This document shows positions 23,881-33,699 of a DNA stretch of 64,000 nucleotides, in pieces (position 1 is the stretch's first letter; each line of letters starts with the position of its first letter). Source of the DNA: Pseudevernia furfuracea (taxonomy: Eukaryota; Ascomycota; Lecanoromycetes; Lecanorales; Parmeliaceae); contig JAIUPT010000029.1 in assembly GCA_022315425.1 (NCBI GenBank), positions 640,821 to 704,820 of the forward strand, given 5' to 3'. Position numbers and translations under genes: made by a program. Below the pieces are notes generated by a model, which had not been told where the DNA came from, did not search any database, and saw only the letters and a program-made list of their open reading frames with translations.

Positions 23881-25210
23881 AACAATCGTCTCGTATGTGC
23901 TTGTGAAGAACATTATTTGAAAAGAATTAAGCATGACAACGACGACAAGTAAGAATTCTAAAAGAATCTGAAGGCTGAGTAAAGCTTACGAAGTGAGCTT
24001 CAGATTGATATGAATCTTCGTTCTTCCGAGAGTAGTAGTAAAATAGATTCTCGTTATTATGAAAGTCTTTCTCAGCTTTCTCTATCTCAGAATCTAATGA
24101 ACACTCGTTTAACGAGTCAGCTTCATTAACTTCCTCGAATCCTTGATAGACTACCGCACGCGACCTATTGTTGTCAACGAAGCCTTTCGCAGATATCTGT
24201 GAATATCTAAGACCTTGACCTGGCTCCTACTTTATGTATTCGCTTTGTGACGATCGTGCTTGATAGCCATTCCTGTTGAGATAATTTAACAAATCGTATT
24301 CTTGATTTGATTGACTTGTAGACGTGAGTGCTTGCTGAGACGACTGTGATTGATTATTATTATAATTTGAGTAAGGGTAGAACGATCTTTGATAGTTCTA
24401 GAAAGATGACTGCCCAGATCGATATAAAGGAGAATAATATTGACCTTAATTAGGTGATACGAAAGATCTGAATGGAATCTAACGTTCAATCTTCGATTAC
24501 CTGTTGAATAACTGAAATGATTGATACTAACCTTACTTACTCTTAATTCTATTAAGTTGCTAAGTAGCTAACTACTATCGATCAGGATTTAACTCATTTC
24601 TTATAATATCACGAAAGACATTGATCTTGGAGTCTAGCTGCTTAAGAAATATCGAAAGCGACGTGCTTGCGAAAGGTTCGATAAGGTGAATACGAAATTT
24701 AAAATGCATTTTAGTGTATGTAAGCAGAAGCTAATTATATAGTAACAGACCTATTGCTTTAACATATTTAATGATATTTTACACATACGCACGAGAGGTG
24801 CGTTCATCTCGAACATCTTATAACGAGTATAAACAGTGATTCAAGACTTTTTATGCTTCAAAACCTTTTTCCTTAAAGCGTTTATCAATAATCTAATATC
24901 AGCGTTTCATAGAAGCCTCTCGTAATAAGTTCTTTTCGAGGTCGCTGAGCTTCGTGAAGTATCAGATCAAGATATCGTCTCGAAAGACCTATATAATCAT
25001 GGGTCGAATCTCGTTTTCTTTATGAGTCTTGCAGAGGTTCTTAAGATGATCGATTTATACGAACATGTCACGATAATAGATATGACGTTCTGAGCTAATA
25101 ATGACCTTATTGTGCTCGCTCTCAAAGTCAGGATCGAAGTATTTAAGATCTTCAGCTCTCAACTTTTCAGTTCGCGAGACATTCGTAGACTCGACTGACG
25201 AAGCTCTTAT
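23881..25210 (-). pseudogene. Gypsy-2 gag
   Basis: The minus-strand frame from about 25190 gives LRAEDLKYFDPDFESEHN, then HIYYRDMFVxID and a W-rich block with LSDLEKNLLREASMKRW, then YVxNIIKYVKAIGLLLYN. This is the pattern of fungal Gypsy gag (capsid) proteins as I remember them. A Gln/Asn/Ser-rich tail follows (24500-24290). Gln and Trp codons are the ones turned to stops. No zinc knuckle was found before MITE-2 cuts the frame. Confidence 0.65.
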
Positions 25211-25913
25211 TTCTTACATTATGCTTTATATACTAATTTAAACAATCTGCTATATGGCGGCAAGCAATGTAGCGTTCACTTGTAAAATATTCGACGAAGG
25301 GTTTCTGTCACCCATATTGCTTCGTAAGGTATCTGAAGTATCGATAGAGTGAGAAGTTAAGCGAGGCTCAGAGAGATCTAAAGAGCCTTCTGTTTTCGTC
25401 GATAACGATATATTAACAGAAGAGTAATCAATAGAAGAAGATTTAAGTAGTTCGAATAGTTAATATATAAAGACGATGAATCGCTTGACGATAACACGAA
25501 ATGTGCTCTTGTCAATTATCTAATTGAAAGATCAAGTGAGCTAATCAGTCGATTCGAAACGTGCTCGAACACGTTGATCTCTGTTAGAGACTTCAGACTG
25601 AGCTTATATAGGTCTAAGAAGACGAGTGATGATGTAATAAACGCAGTTTTCTACAGAAGACTTTAGTAAAGAGACGTAAGAATATTTAGTCTTAATGAAG
25701 TCGTCAATTCGAAAGGCTGTTGCAACTGTGATATGATCTAGTGCTATGGTAACCTGATCGACCTGAATGTAATAAGTCAGCTTGACGAGGGCCCTGGCAA
25801 GGCTTCAAGCAAAACGACAATTGATAAAGCAATAAAAACGAATAGCGAAAGCAAATAATGAAGGAACTTCTAATCGATATAGCTAATAAGCAATAATGAT
25901 ATTGCTATCATAT
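25211..25913 (-). other. Gypsy-2 5' leader
   Basis: Between the probable LTR and gag. A low-confidence Ser/Thr-rich reading runs into gag from about 25560. A GCCCTGGCAAGGCTTCAAGC stretch at about 25785 is GC-rich and resembles the GCCTTGGC/GCCAAGG elements inside the LTR. No standard PBS was identified. Confidence 0.35.
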
Positions 25914-26130
25914 TGTTAGAGTAAGATACACGATTGAGTGTGTGTAGAAAGATGCTCTATTCTCTATGAAGAATACGGAGACTAAGTATATGATTGTTAG
26001 AAAGCTAGGGCAAGAACGTCCTAGCCTCTTCAGCCCATAACAAGGGCCTTCGAGTCATACCTGTTAAAGGCTTTCGAGCCTTGGCGTTAGGCCCTTGCCA
26101 AAGGCTTTCAAGTCTTGGCGTTCTATAACA
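25914..26130 (-). repeat. Probable Gypsy-2 5' LTR, about 217 bp
   Basis: On the minus strand it begins TGTTATAGAACGCC at 26130 and ends CTTACTCTAACA at 25914 (TG...CA). It abuts Copia coding sequence at 26131, as expected if the Gypsy inserted into a Copia copy. GC-rich hairpin arms (CCTTGGC and GCCAAAGG) lie at 26078-26103. There is no second copy in the window to confirm the limits, so the boundary call is tentative. Confidence 0.4.
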
Positions 26131-28050
26131 GTATCTATATCTGCAATAAACAGATCAAGATCAAATTTCCTATAATCAGTTAAAAAGCAGGCGTCTACAT
26201 CAAAGCCCTCGTCCCTCGCACGAGTCGTATCATCGATCGCGTTCGCGCGAGTCTCTCGATCAATTGCTGCATTATTAGCTATCGAAAGAATAACTCGTTC
26301 CCTCACTGTCGTCGAAATGATTCGCGAAGATCTCGAGCTAAGTGCGATTCAAAGAGTACTTCTTAATTATCTCGACACTACGATTTCGAATCTACGAGAT
26401 CTATCATCTGACCCTCTCTCGAGAATATTCGCGACCTTTACGTTACTAACGAATCATATCAATAAGTCGAATATTTTCGAGCCGACGATCTATTAATAGA
26501 TCATTTTTAATTAACTCTCTCGCATGCACTGAGAGCTCGTCATATAAGACGAATATAAATCTCTCATGAATAATAATACTTGATATCTAATTTAGACGTC
26601 TTTAAATACTTATATTCTAAGAGATCGCTGAGTCTATATCGTAAAGCGAGATCTCGCTGAGAAAGTCACTCGTTATAAGACTCGCTGAGTGATTCGAAAA
26701 TTCGAATAATAAAAGAGTCGTGACTATCATAACACGTTCGTCTTAGTGATTAAGCTTATGAGTTATAAGGCGATCTTTACTCTAACAGCGATTCTAAACT
26801 AAGACGTAAAACAAATAAACGTCAAAATCGTCTTTCTCTACGATAACATTTAAGAGACGATTTATATGCGACAGCTCGATGATTTCAGCAAGAACGATAT
26901 TAAAGTTTATAAACTAAATAAGATTCTTTATAAACTTAAGTAATTTTTTAGAATTTGATATTAGCACTTCTCGAAGTACATAAAGAAACTCGAATTAATA
27001 CTTATCGAATCGAACGAGAGTGTCTTTATGAACGTCAAGAAGAGTATCATTATAGCTCTTTATGTGAATAATATATTAATTATCGATCTTAACAAAATCG
27101 GCATTCAGCGCATCAAAAAGGCCCTTAATAATAAGTTTCACATGTTCGACTTAAGATCTTACGTCTATTACTTAGATATAATCGTCAAAAGAAATCGTGT
27201 CGTCGATATTCTTCGTCTGGGACAAGCAGTCTATGTCACTCGTTTCTTAAAGCATTTTAATTATTGAAGTCTTAATTCAGTCTCTACGCCTCTAAAAATC
27301 AGTCGCAAGTTATAATCTGCGAAAGAGGGTTATGTTGTCTCGAGAAAGCTGTGCGAGAACTATTAATCTATCGTAAGATCTCTTATATATGTCATGTTAA
27401 AAACTCGTTCTGATATCGTCTATACTATCTCTCTTATTAGTCGCTATTCAGTCAATTCGACTCAGATACACTGAAATGCAATGATTCGAATCTTTCGATA
27501 TCTTAGAGACACGATGTACTACGAATTATTGTACAAAGAATCCCTTTAAGCCCTCATCGAGTATATCGATTTCGATTAAGCTGACGACTCGACTCGAAGA
27601 TCTATCTTCGACTACCTATTCAACGTCGATAACGGCGTTATCAGCTAATTATCAAAGCGTCAAGTCATCGTCGCGTTATTCACTTGCGAAGTCGAATATA
27701 TCGATCAAACGTTGACTATCAAAGAAGTTATTTGACTAAAAACTCTTCTCAATCAACTTCTGCGACCTCGAGACTCTGACTCGAAGATCATTATAATCTT
27801 CGGCGACAATCAGAGCGTAATTACTTTAGTCAAGAACGCTTAGTTTCATGCTCGCATCAAGCACATTGACATCGCTCATTATTTCGTGCGTGAAAAAGTC
27901 AATAACGACATCGTGAACATGCAATTCGTATTCACGAATAAATAAATGATCGACGATCTCATCAAAGCTCTCTGTCTCGACAAATTCGTTGTCTTTCGCG
28001 ATGCTCTTGAGATGAAATCAGTCTTAGAATATCCCCTCAGCGTTAAAGAT
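26131..28050 (+). pseudogene. Copia-1 RT and RNase H relic
   Basis: RT at about 26540-27270 with ALYVNNILII near 27054 (YVDD changed to YVNN) and RLGQAVYVTRFLKHF near 27225. RNase H at about 27290-28050 (SDIVY, SRYSVNSTQ, then ADDSTRRS-like blocks). Stops are of RIP type throughout. Confidence 0.8.
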
Positions 28051-28757
28051 TAACCCTCAACGCTCTTACTTCTAATCTGAAGTCGTTAGTTTCAAAGAAG
28101 TAACGCTATTCACCTTATCTATGAACGTCAAATCTTTAGTATTCTTTCGATGTCTCTTATCTCAAATTCTCAGCATCTTTTCGACGTCTTATTTCAGCGT
28201 CTTCTTACTTCAATTCGAAGTTGTCGACTTCAGAGAAGACGTCTATCAAACTCTCAGTCTCTTTCGAGTCTTATATACTTATTCTTGAACTACCGCAACT
28301 GCCGCTGACGTGTCGCCCTTATTCGATTTATCACCATGGCCTCTGGATGAATATCATACCCTCGGACCTCGTTTAGGTCTCGTTCGGCGTCTCAGCGTTG
28401 AATTCCGTCGCTATCACACGTCCGATCGCCGCTGCAGCCAGTCATGAGGTTTTCTTTCACTGCTTCTTATTTCACCTCCTCATGTATTCATCGACCTCGT
28501 TTTGATAGAAATTTGATGTGCATTAGGTCTATTTCAAAGAAAACTTTCAAAAAAACCGCCTTTTTTCGAAAAATGAAAGTTTTGTATAAAGAACCAGAAC
28601 GGATTTTTACATGTCTTCGAATTTGACATAGTCGTTTTCAGAACTTGGTTTCTTCACTTTTGTGAACCGGATTTCGCGCTAACCCGATTGAGGTTTTTTG
28701 CGTCGCGAAGTGCGAAAATCGTATTTTCGTATGTTTGAGTATGCGAGCGAAGGGGAG
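28051..28757 (+). other. Copia-1 3' tail (long form) with polypurine tract
   Basis: Same long tail as at 10321-11005, including the GCCTCTGGATGAATATCATA region absent from subfamily B, and ending GCGAGCGAAGGGGAG before the LTR. Confidence 0.6.
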
Positions 28758-28879
28758 TGTCAAAATTCGGGTCACGTGACATGGTCACGTGATGCGCTAA
28801 GGCGCATCCTCATAGTCGCTCTTTACTCTCGTAGCATTCTATAGTTAACAACTAAGTATTCTACCACCTATTCTTGACA
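28758..28879 (+). repeat. Copia-1 LTR, 122 bp
   Basis: Subfamily-A ending CTACCACCTATTCTTGACA. Followed by AAATC and then readable Gypsy integrase. Confidence 0.93.
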
Positions 28880-29289
28880 AAATCGTCGAAATCGCTCTGC
28901 GCTTTCACCTTATTATAGATATTAACGACTAACTTTCTATACTATCATTTCTATAAGTATATCTTAACAATTCAATCACGTTCACAGAATTCGCATCAAA
29001 CGAACTAGTCTACGAGTTTCGAGTACGAGATACTCTGAGCCTGTTAGCAGACTTGTCGCTCGAGAATCTTGATTAGTTACGACTTATCAAGCGAAAAGAA
29101 GCTAACGATACTATTGTCTTTATTAATATCATAGTTAAGAATCGTTACGATAGTAATCATATGACTATGATACTCGAAGCATAAGTCTATTTAAGACTAC
29201 ATTATGATTACTGTATTTCTGATGTCAACTTCAAGTTTTTCAATCAACGAGTCGAATCTTTCAAAGTGTTAAAAAATGTCGATACCTTA
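28880..29289 (+). pseudogene. Gypsy-3 integrase C-terminal part
   Basis: The plus frame reads EFASNELVYEFRVRDTLSLL near 28990, then LKREEANDTIVF and QRVESFKVLKNV. These are the blocks after the DDE core in chromovirus integrases as I know them. The frame is cut near 29289 and resumes at 30508 with LTYRLNLSDVIRIH. Confidence 0.75.
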
Positions 29290-29678
29290 TCGGTGCCAGT
29301 AGAAGTCGGAATTTTCCATCTATGGCAGGTAGACATATCATTGTGTTTAATGTTACGAACTGCATAATAGAGACTACACACCGGATTATGCGCAATGATC
29401 AATTGATCAAAATGTACATTATGACCAATGTATCAACACGAACATCCGTCCATTCGACCAAATTGCACATTGTAGCATATTAATCATTTGGGCGGATTAT
29501 ACATTGATTCTCCATTGGTCCTTCATTGAGATTCCATTGAGATTTCATTGATTTTCCATTGATTTTCCATTGATGCTTAGTCAACTTTATTTGAATTATA
29601 AAAGTATTTACATAGAATATCTAATTGAGAAACTTACTTATTTACGATAATGACTATATATGGCTATATACTAGCTGC

Positions 29679-29858
29679 ATGACTGAATATAGAGTAATGG
29701 CTGAGAGGTCTTCGTGACTGCGCATGACTGAATATAGGGTAGTGACTGAGAGGTCTTCGTGACTGCGCATGACTGAATGTAGGGTAGTGGCTGAGAGGTC
29801 TTCGTGACCGCGCATGACTGAATGTAGGGTAGTGGCTGAGAGGTCTCCGTGACTGCGT
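29679..29858. repeat. 45 bp tandem repeat, four units
   Basis: Units begin ATGACTGAAT at 29679, 29724, 29769 and 29814 (period 45) and contain GAGAGGTCTTCGTGACTGCG. Irregular GCCATGGAGACATCCCAGTC-type repeats (reverse strand) follow to about 29990. Confidence 0.92.
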
Positions 29859-30018
29859 ATCGTTAGTATGGGGCTGCATGGCTGCATAGCCGCAGTGACT
29901 GGGATGTCTCCATGGCTGAGTGACTGCATTGACTGGGATGTCTCCATGGCTGAGTGGCTGCGTTGACTGGGATGCTGCAGTGACTCATAGTGCGAACTTA
30001 GAATTTTGAACTTTTTGT

Positions 30019-30280
30019 CCAATTCGTATAATATTATTATATATAACAGTCCTATTCGTACAATATTATATATATAACAGTCCTATTCGTATAGTATTAT
30101 ATATATAATAGTCCTATCCGAAATATAATTTAGTAGTTATAATCACGTGATTTAATCACGTGAAATTGAAATAGAAATGTTAAAACATTGACAAAACGTT
30201 GATAAAACGTTGACAGAACGTTGACAGAACGTTGACAGAACGTTAATAGAACGTTAATAGAACGTTAACATAATATTGCG
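30019..30280. repeat. Two short tandem arrays (about 31 bp and 12 bp units)
   Basis: 30019-30118 has three units of TCCTATTCGTA...TATATATAACAG. 30184-30280 has about eight units of ACGTTGACAGAA. Between them, at about 30144-30162, are two CACGTG palindromes (AATCACGTGATTTAATCACGTG region). Confidence 0.85.
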
Positions 30281-30507
30281 CTAAACAAATTGTTAATATA
30301 CTTTTGAGTATAACGTTTTGTTAAGGATATATTCGCTTAGATGTACCTTATGCTAGTATATAGAGTTCATATTCTATTAATAGAAGACTTTATAGAATAT
30401 CATGTTAATGGCGCATTATACTTATGTTAGTGACATATTCTTCTCTACTTGCTGAGCAAGGAAGGTTAGCCGAACATTCCCGATTTACCTGCCCCCCTTA
30501 AGGTAAT

Positions 30508-31129
30508 CTAACTTATCGACTGAATCTTTCTGATGTTATACGTATTCATTTAATAATATTTATAGCATAGCTGAAACCTACTTCAGATCGTTTTAAAGAT
30601 TCTTATTATCGTGTCACACTTTTATTCTCATTAGTGAAAGAAGATAATGTCGAGACGGACTCGAACTTCGCTATTAAGTATCGATCTTACGAGATCGAAC
30701 GTCTGCTGAAACGTCGTGATACTGAAAAGAACACTAAGTATCTCGTCAAGTGAAAAGGTTTCGAAAATTAAGACAACGTCTGATACTCAGTATATGCACT
30801 ATAGAAGACAAAGAACCTTATAAAGAAATACGACGATCGACTCGTCGTCGATCTCACACGTTCTCGTGAAAGAAAATAGAAGATCGCTCGAAAAGTTCGA
30901 AATGCATTAGAACTTTCTGCTGCGTCAAAACTTTCTTCTAAGCAGATATAATCTTTTATCGTATCGACTACTAATAGCAATTAGCTTTTTATCATATCAA
31001 CACAACTTTTTAAGACTCAAATTATGCTAAGAGTGTAACTCTCAGCTTCTGTTACTCGTCGTAACACACGACTTTTGAAGGATCGCTAAATATCGTATCG
31101 TAGCGAGGACGCTGCTTTCTCTTTTCTTG
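30508..31129 (+). pseudogene. Gypsy-3 integrase tail and chromodomain
   Basis: Resumes with LTYRLNLSDVIRIH, then from about 30685 YEIERLLKRR...TKYLVKWKGF with one TGA for Trp and WYSVYAL: the chromodomain of Gypsy chromoviruses, about 50 residues. In that group the chromodomain binds histone marks and directs integration to heterochromatin (known for the family). A basic tail follows to about 31100. Confidence 0.75.
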
Positions 31130-31295
31130 TTGACATCTGTTACGATGAATGAGGGAAGTTCCTTTCGTGGCTTCCGTGGGAGAGTGGTTGCTTGGGCATT
31201 TCTTGGCATTCATGTATAGTAGCAGGTTTCTCCAGAGCTTTCTCGATCATCATACCACTACATCACCATATGAGAACGTCGTTCCATGCTTCCAC
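31130..31295. other. Junction segment, little mutated, between two Gypsy copies
   Basis: Balanced base composition and an open plus frame (GSFRGFRGRVV-like, with changes), unlike the AT-rich flanks. It starts near TGTTACGATGAATG and ends where RT sequence of Gypsy-4 begins. It could be a remnant of a Gypsy 3' end or LTR; I cannot decide. Confidence 0.3.
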
Positions 31296-31996
31296 TATGC
31301 TACCTTAACATCTTTAACGTTTTTCTTATAAACTACTATAACTCATTAACATACGTATAACGTCAAATCGATCGACTGTTACGATCTTTTAAAGTCTTTG
31401 TCAAAGACTACGTTAACGATATTATTATATTCTCGAAAATCTTATATAAGCACATTTCACATTTACGATAGATTTTCGCTCTATTTAAGAATGTAAGCGT
31501 CGCTCTTAAGTCGTTCAAATTCTTTATTAGATATCTTAATGTATAACTATTAAATCAACGTGTCGATTTATTCGAATTGTCGATCTCTATAGAGCGTCTA
31601 ATAATTATCAATAAACTTAAGATTTTTCGTATATTAACTGCGCTAGAAATCTATCTCGATATAACTAAATATCTTAGAAACTATATCGCTTGATATGTTC
31701 AAATTATTAGATTCTTATAAAATCGTAAAATCGAGCTGTTAAAGTTTTCGTCGAAGAATAATCAAGAACGAAAGTCTTTTTTAATTAATATTCGTCTTGC
31801 GAATTCTATAGAGATAGAGAAAGAATTAATATCGTTTATAAAATTATAGAGCATCTTGAGCAAGTCTAATTATTTAATTTATTTTAATCCTTAGTGAACG
31901 CTCTACATTGACATCGATGCTTTCAAAGACTTCGAATTTGAAGTGATAATCTATCATAACTAAAAAGAGATTACTATCTTAGATCGATTTAAGAAA
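31296..31996 (+). pseudogene. Gypsy-4 RT, 3' two thirds
   Basis: Begins with a YYNSLTYV.RQIDRLLRSF block and then FVKDYVNDIIIFS, where YVDD reads YVND at 31409-31420. Continues to the RNase H start LYIDIDAFKDFEFEVIIYH and is cut at 31996 by the Copia-2 LTR. It resumes at 62026. Confidence 0.85.
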
Positions 31997-32128
31997 TGTC
32001 AAAATTCTAGCCGAGGTGACTTTTCACGGTACCAACCCGGCGTTCAGACTTGGTGGATTTTGTATATAGCGATCTACTGTACTAGTTACACAACTCAATC
32101 AGGTGTTTCACATACCTATATTTTAACA
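31997..32128 (+). repeat. Copia-2 5' LTR, 132 bp
   Basis: Starts TGTCAAAATTCTAGCCGAGG and ends CCTATATTTTAACA. It shares only TGTCAAAATTC with the Copia-1 LTR. Confidence 0.95.
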
Positions 32129-32143
32129 GATTATGAGCCCGGA
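32129..32143 (+). other. Copia-2 primer binding site (initiator tRNA-Met half)
   Basis: GATTATGAGCCCGGA directly after the LTR is complementary to the initiator tRNA-Met anticodon arm (GGGCTCATAA) apart from one likely mutated base. It has the same type and position as in Copia-1. Confidence 0.65.
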
Positions 32144-32561
32144 TCGCAGGGTATTCTTTCAGTAGTACTACGTTCAACTTCAGAGCCGCCTACTAGCTTA
32201 TTCAGAGTGTTTTAATTGGGCTGAGAGCCTCAGCAAACAAAATATCAACATCTCACTTTGAATACTATGTCTACAGAACAAACTCTATCTTCAAAAGACT
32301 GAAACTTCAATCGAAAGAAAGACGTGAAAATGGGTTTAACCCCGAAATTCAGCAATCGCTAGAACTATCGCTAAGATCACCTTATAGTCGACGAAGCTAG
32401 ATCTGAATCGAATCGCTCGCTAGGTCAATTAATAAAAGAAGTTATTTCGTCTATAAATCACATTAAGCAGATTGCTTTGACTCTATAACGAGTGCTTGTC
32501 GCCTTGTTGCTTAAACAGCGCAAGAGTTAAAACCTTTAAATCATTGAATACTACATCATCA

Positions 32562-32757
32562 AGACGCTATTAAACTATTTATCTAAAACTCTGCTCAGAC
32601 GCTACTAAGCTGTTTATCTAAAAACTTCATTAAGACGCTACTAAGCTATTCATCTAAAATTCTACTTAGACGCTATTAAGCTGTTCATCTAAAACTCTGC
32701 TTAGACGCTATTAAGCTGTTTATCTAAAACTCTGCTCAGACGCTACTAAGCTGTTAA
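32562..32757. repeat. 35 bp tandem repeat in Copia-2 leader
   Basis: About 5.7 units of AGACGCTATTAAGCTGTT...ATCTAAAACTCTGCT. The leader otherwise holds nothing recognisable between 32144 and 33122. Confidence 0.92.
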
Positions 32758-33122
32758 TCAACTATACAGTGTATTCTTTCGCTTATCAATTATGCAGTGT
32801 ATTCTTTCGCTTGATTCGCGATTCACGTTTTATATTCTTTCGATTCGTGAGCGCAATGAAGTCAACTTTTTGATAGATGTCGTCTCTTTTAAGAGAGGTG
32901 TAAGCGTAAAAGATTCTAAGTATAGATCGTCTTCGATATCTCGCGTAGTGAAATAAGTATACGTCGAAGATTTTTACGAGAGGGGCGAGCGCTCTTGCTT
33001 TTATTTTTATTTTTAACAATGAAAATAACAATAACAACAAGGTCTATGAGTCGATATATATATTTCGTGTCTACTTGAAGACTGTAGTGACATCGATCTT
33101 TTTGAATATACGATTATTAGTT

Positions 33123-33467
33123 ATGAACTCTGAAATAGTTACTGTCAAATCGAGTAGCCTGTCAACGCACATAGTCAAACTCGAAATTCTCGAAGAATAT
33201 CAGATCTGGAAGCGCGCTGTCAAAGAGTATTTTATTAATGAGCTGTTGTGAAAGTATATAACGAAAAGTCAGCTTGTTTTCCCGTCTCGTATTACTTAGA
33301 TCGATGTGAATAGAGTGAATACGATCAACGCAGCTGCTCAGGTTTAGACTGAGTCGAATTAAGCATCTTTTACTTTAGTGTCAGTGTTAGAAACTCTAGA
33401 TTTATACGAAATTCGTCGTGACAGATAAGAAGGAAAATACTTAGTGTGCTATAACGTTATTCTAAGT
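33123..33467 (+). pseudogene. Copia-2 gag N-terminal part
   Basis: ATG at 33123, then MNSEIVTVKSSSLSTHIVKL and LEEYQIWKRAVKEYF, a copia-type gag start (W in the LxxYxxWxxxxxxxL pattern). Four to five Trp/Gln codons are stops. At 33467 it reads ...YNVILS and is cut by element S. It continues at 45387 as ILEVNYYSDH in the same frame. Confidence 0.75.
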
Positions 33468-33699
33468 ACTGTCCTGTCTCTCTATAAAGATTTTAGTCGG
33501 TCGAATGAAAATCGTATTATTGATATCTCTACAGTTGTACAATCGTCGTATAATCGTCGTATAACCGTCGTACAATCGTCGATTGATAGTTGTATAATAG
33601 GCGATATCTGATCTTCACTTCACTCTTAAAACCATTTAACAATCGTTGAAAAGGCGTTAAAAAGACGTTGAAAATCCTCAAATTCTTTCTTAAAACCAT

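Larger units (their letters stand above)
18871..26130 (-). mobile_element. Gypsy-2 chromovirus-type element, truncated, minus strand
   Basis: Read from the right: probable 5' LTR (25914-26130), leader, gag (25210-23881), protease and RT (22761-20610), RNase H (19356-18871). It is then cut by the Copia LTR at 18870. Integrase, chromodomain and 3' LTR are missing. Two minisatellite MITEs are inserted at 19357-20609 and 22762-23880. Removing them restores the order. Its RT is the least damaged Gypsy RT in the window. Confidence 0.75.
26131..28879 (+). mobile_element. 3' part of a Copia-1 copy
   Basis: Starts inside the integrase/RT linker (GTATCTATATCTGC, matching about 16724 of the chimeric copy) and runs through RT, RNase H and the long 3' tail to a complete LTR. 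The missing 5' half would lie on the far side of Gypsy-2. The right flank is Gypsy integrase; the left flank is the Gypsy-2 LTR. Confidence 0.75.
29290..30507. mobile_element. Minisatellite-bearing element with different ends
   Basis: Interrupts Gypsy-3 between KNVDT and LTYRLNL. The flanks rejoin as ...GATACCTTA/CTAACTTATCG, consistent with a TA or TTA duplication, but limits are uncertain by a few bases. The middle (29654-30000) carries, in reverse orientation, the CATGGAGACATC...CAGTCAC block and the AAATTCTAAGT..TCGCA edge found in MITE-1 to MITE-3. The ends lack ACTGTCC. There is a possible imperfect TIR (GGTGCCAG...GTCGGAATTTT versus GGGGCAGG...TCGGGAATGTT). No coding capacity. Confidence 0.55.

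Noticed and set aside
29679..29858. Direct repeats that could suggest a CRISPR array (also 806-1003, 32562-32757, 41517-41690)
   Set aside because: Units are back to back without unique spacers, and the DNA is clearly eukaryotic with RIP and LTR elements.
29654..30022. Open frame with four copies of a 15-residue repeat
   Set aside because: Explained by the 45 bp tandem repeat, which is a multiple of three; the frame belongs to a non-coding element.
31149..31331. Small host gene in the less mutated stretch
   Set aside because: Short, no start or stop context beyond chance, and located at a junction of two Gypsy relics; kept only as an unassigned segment.
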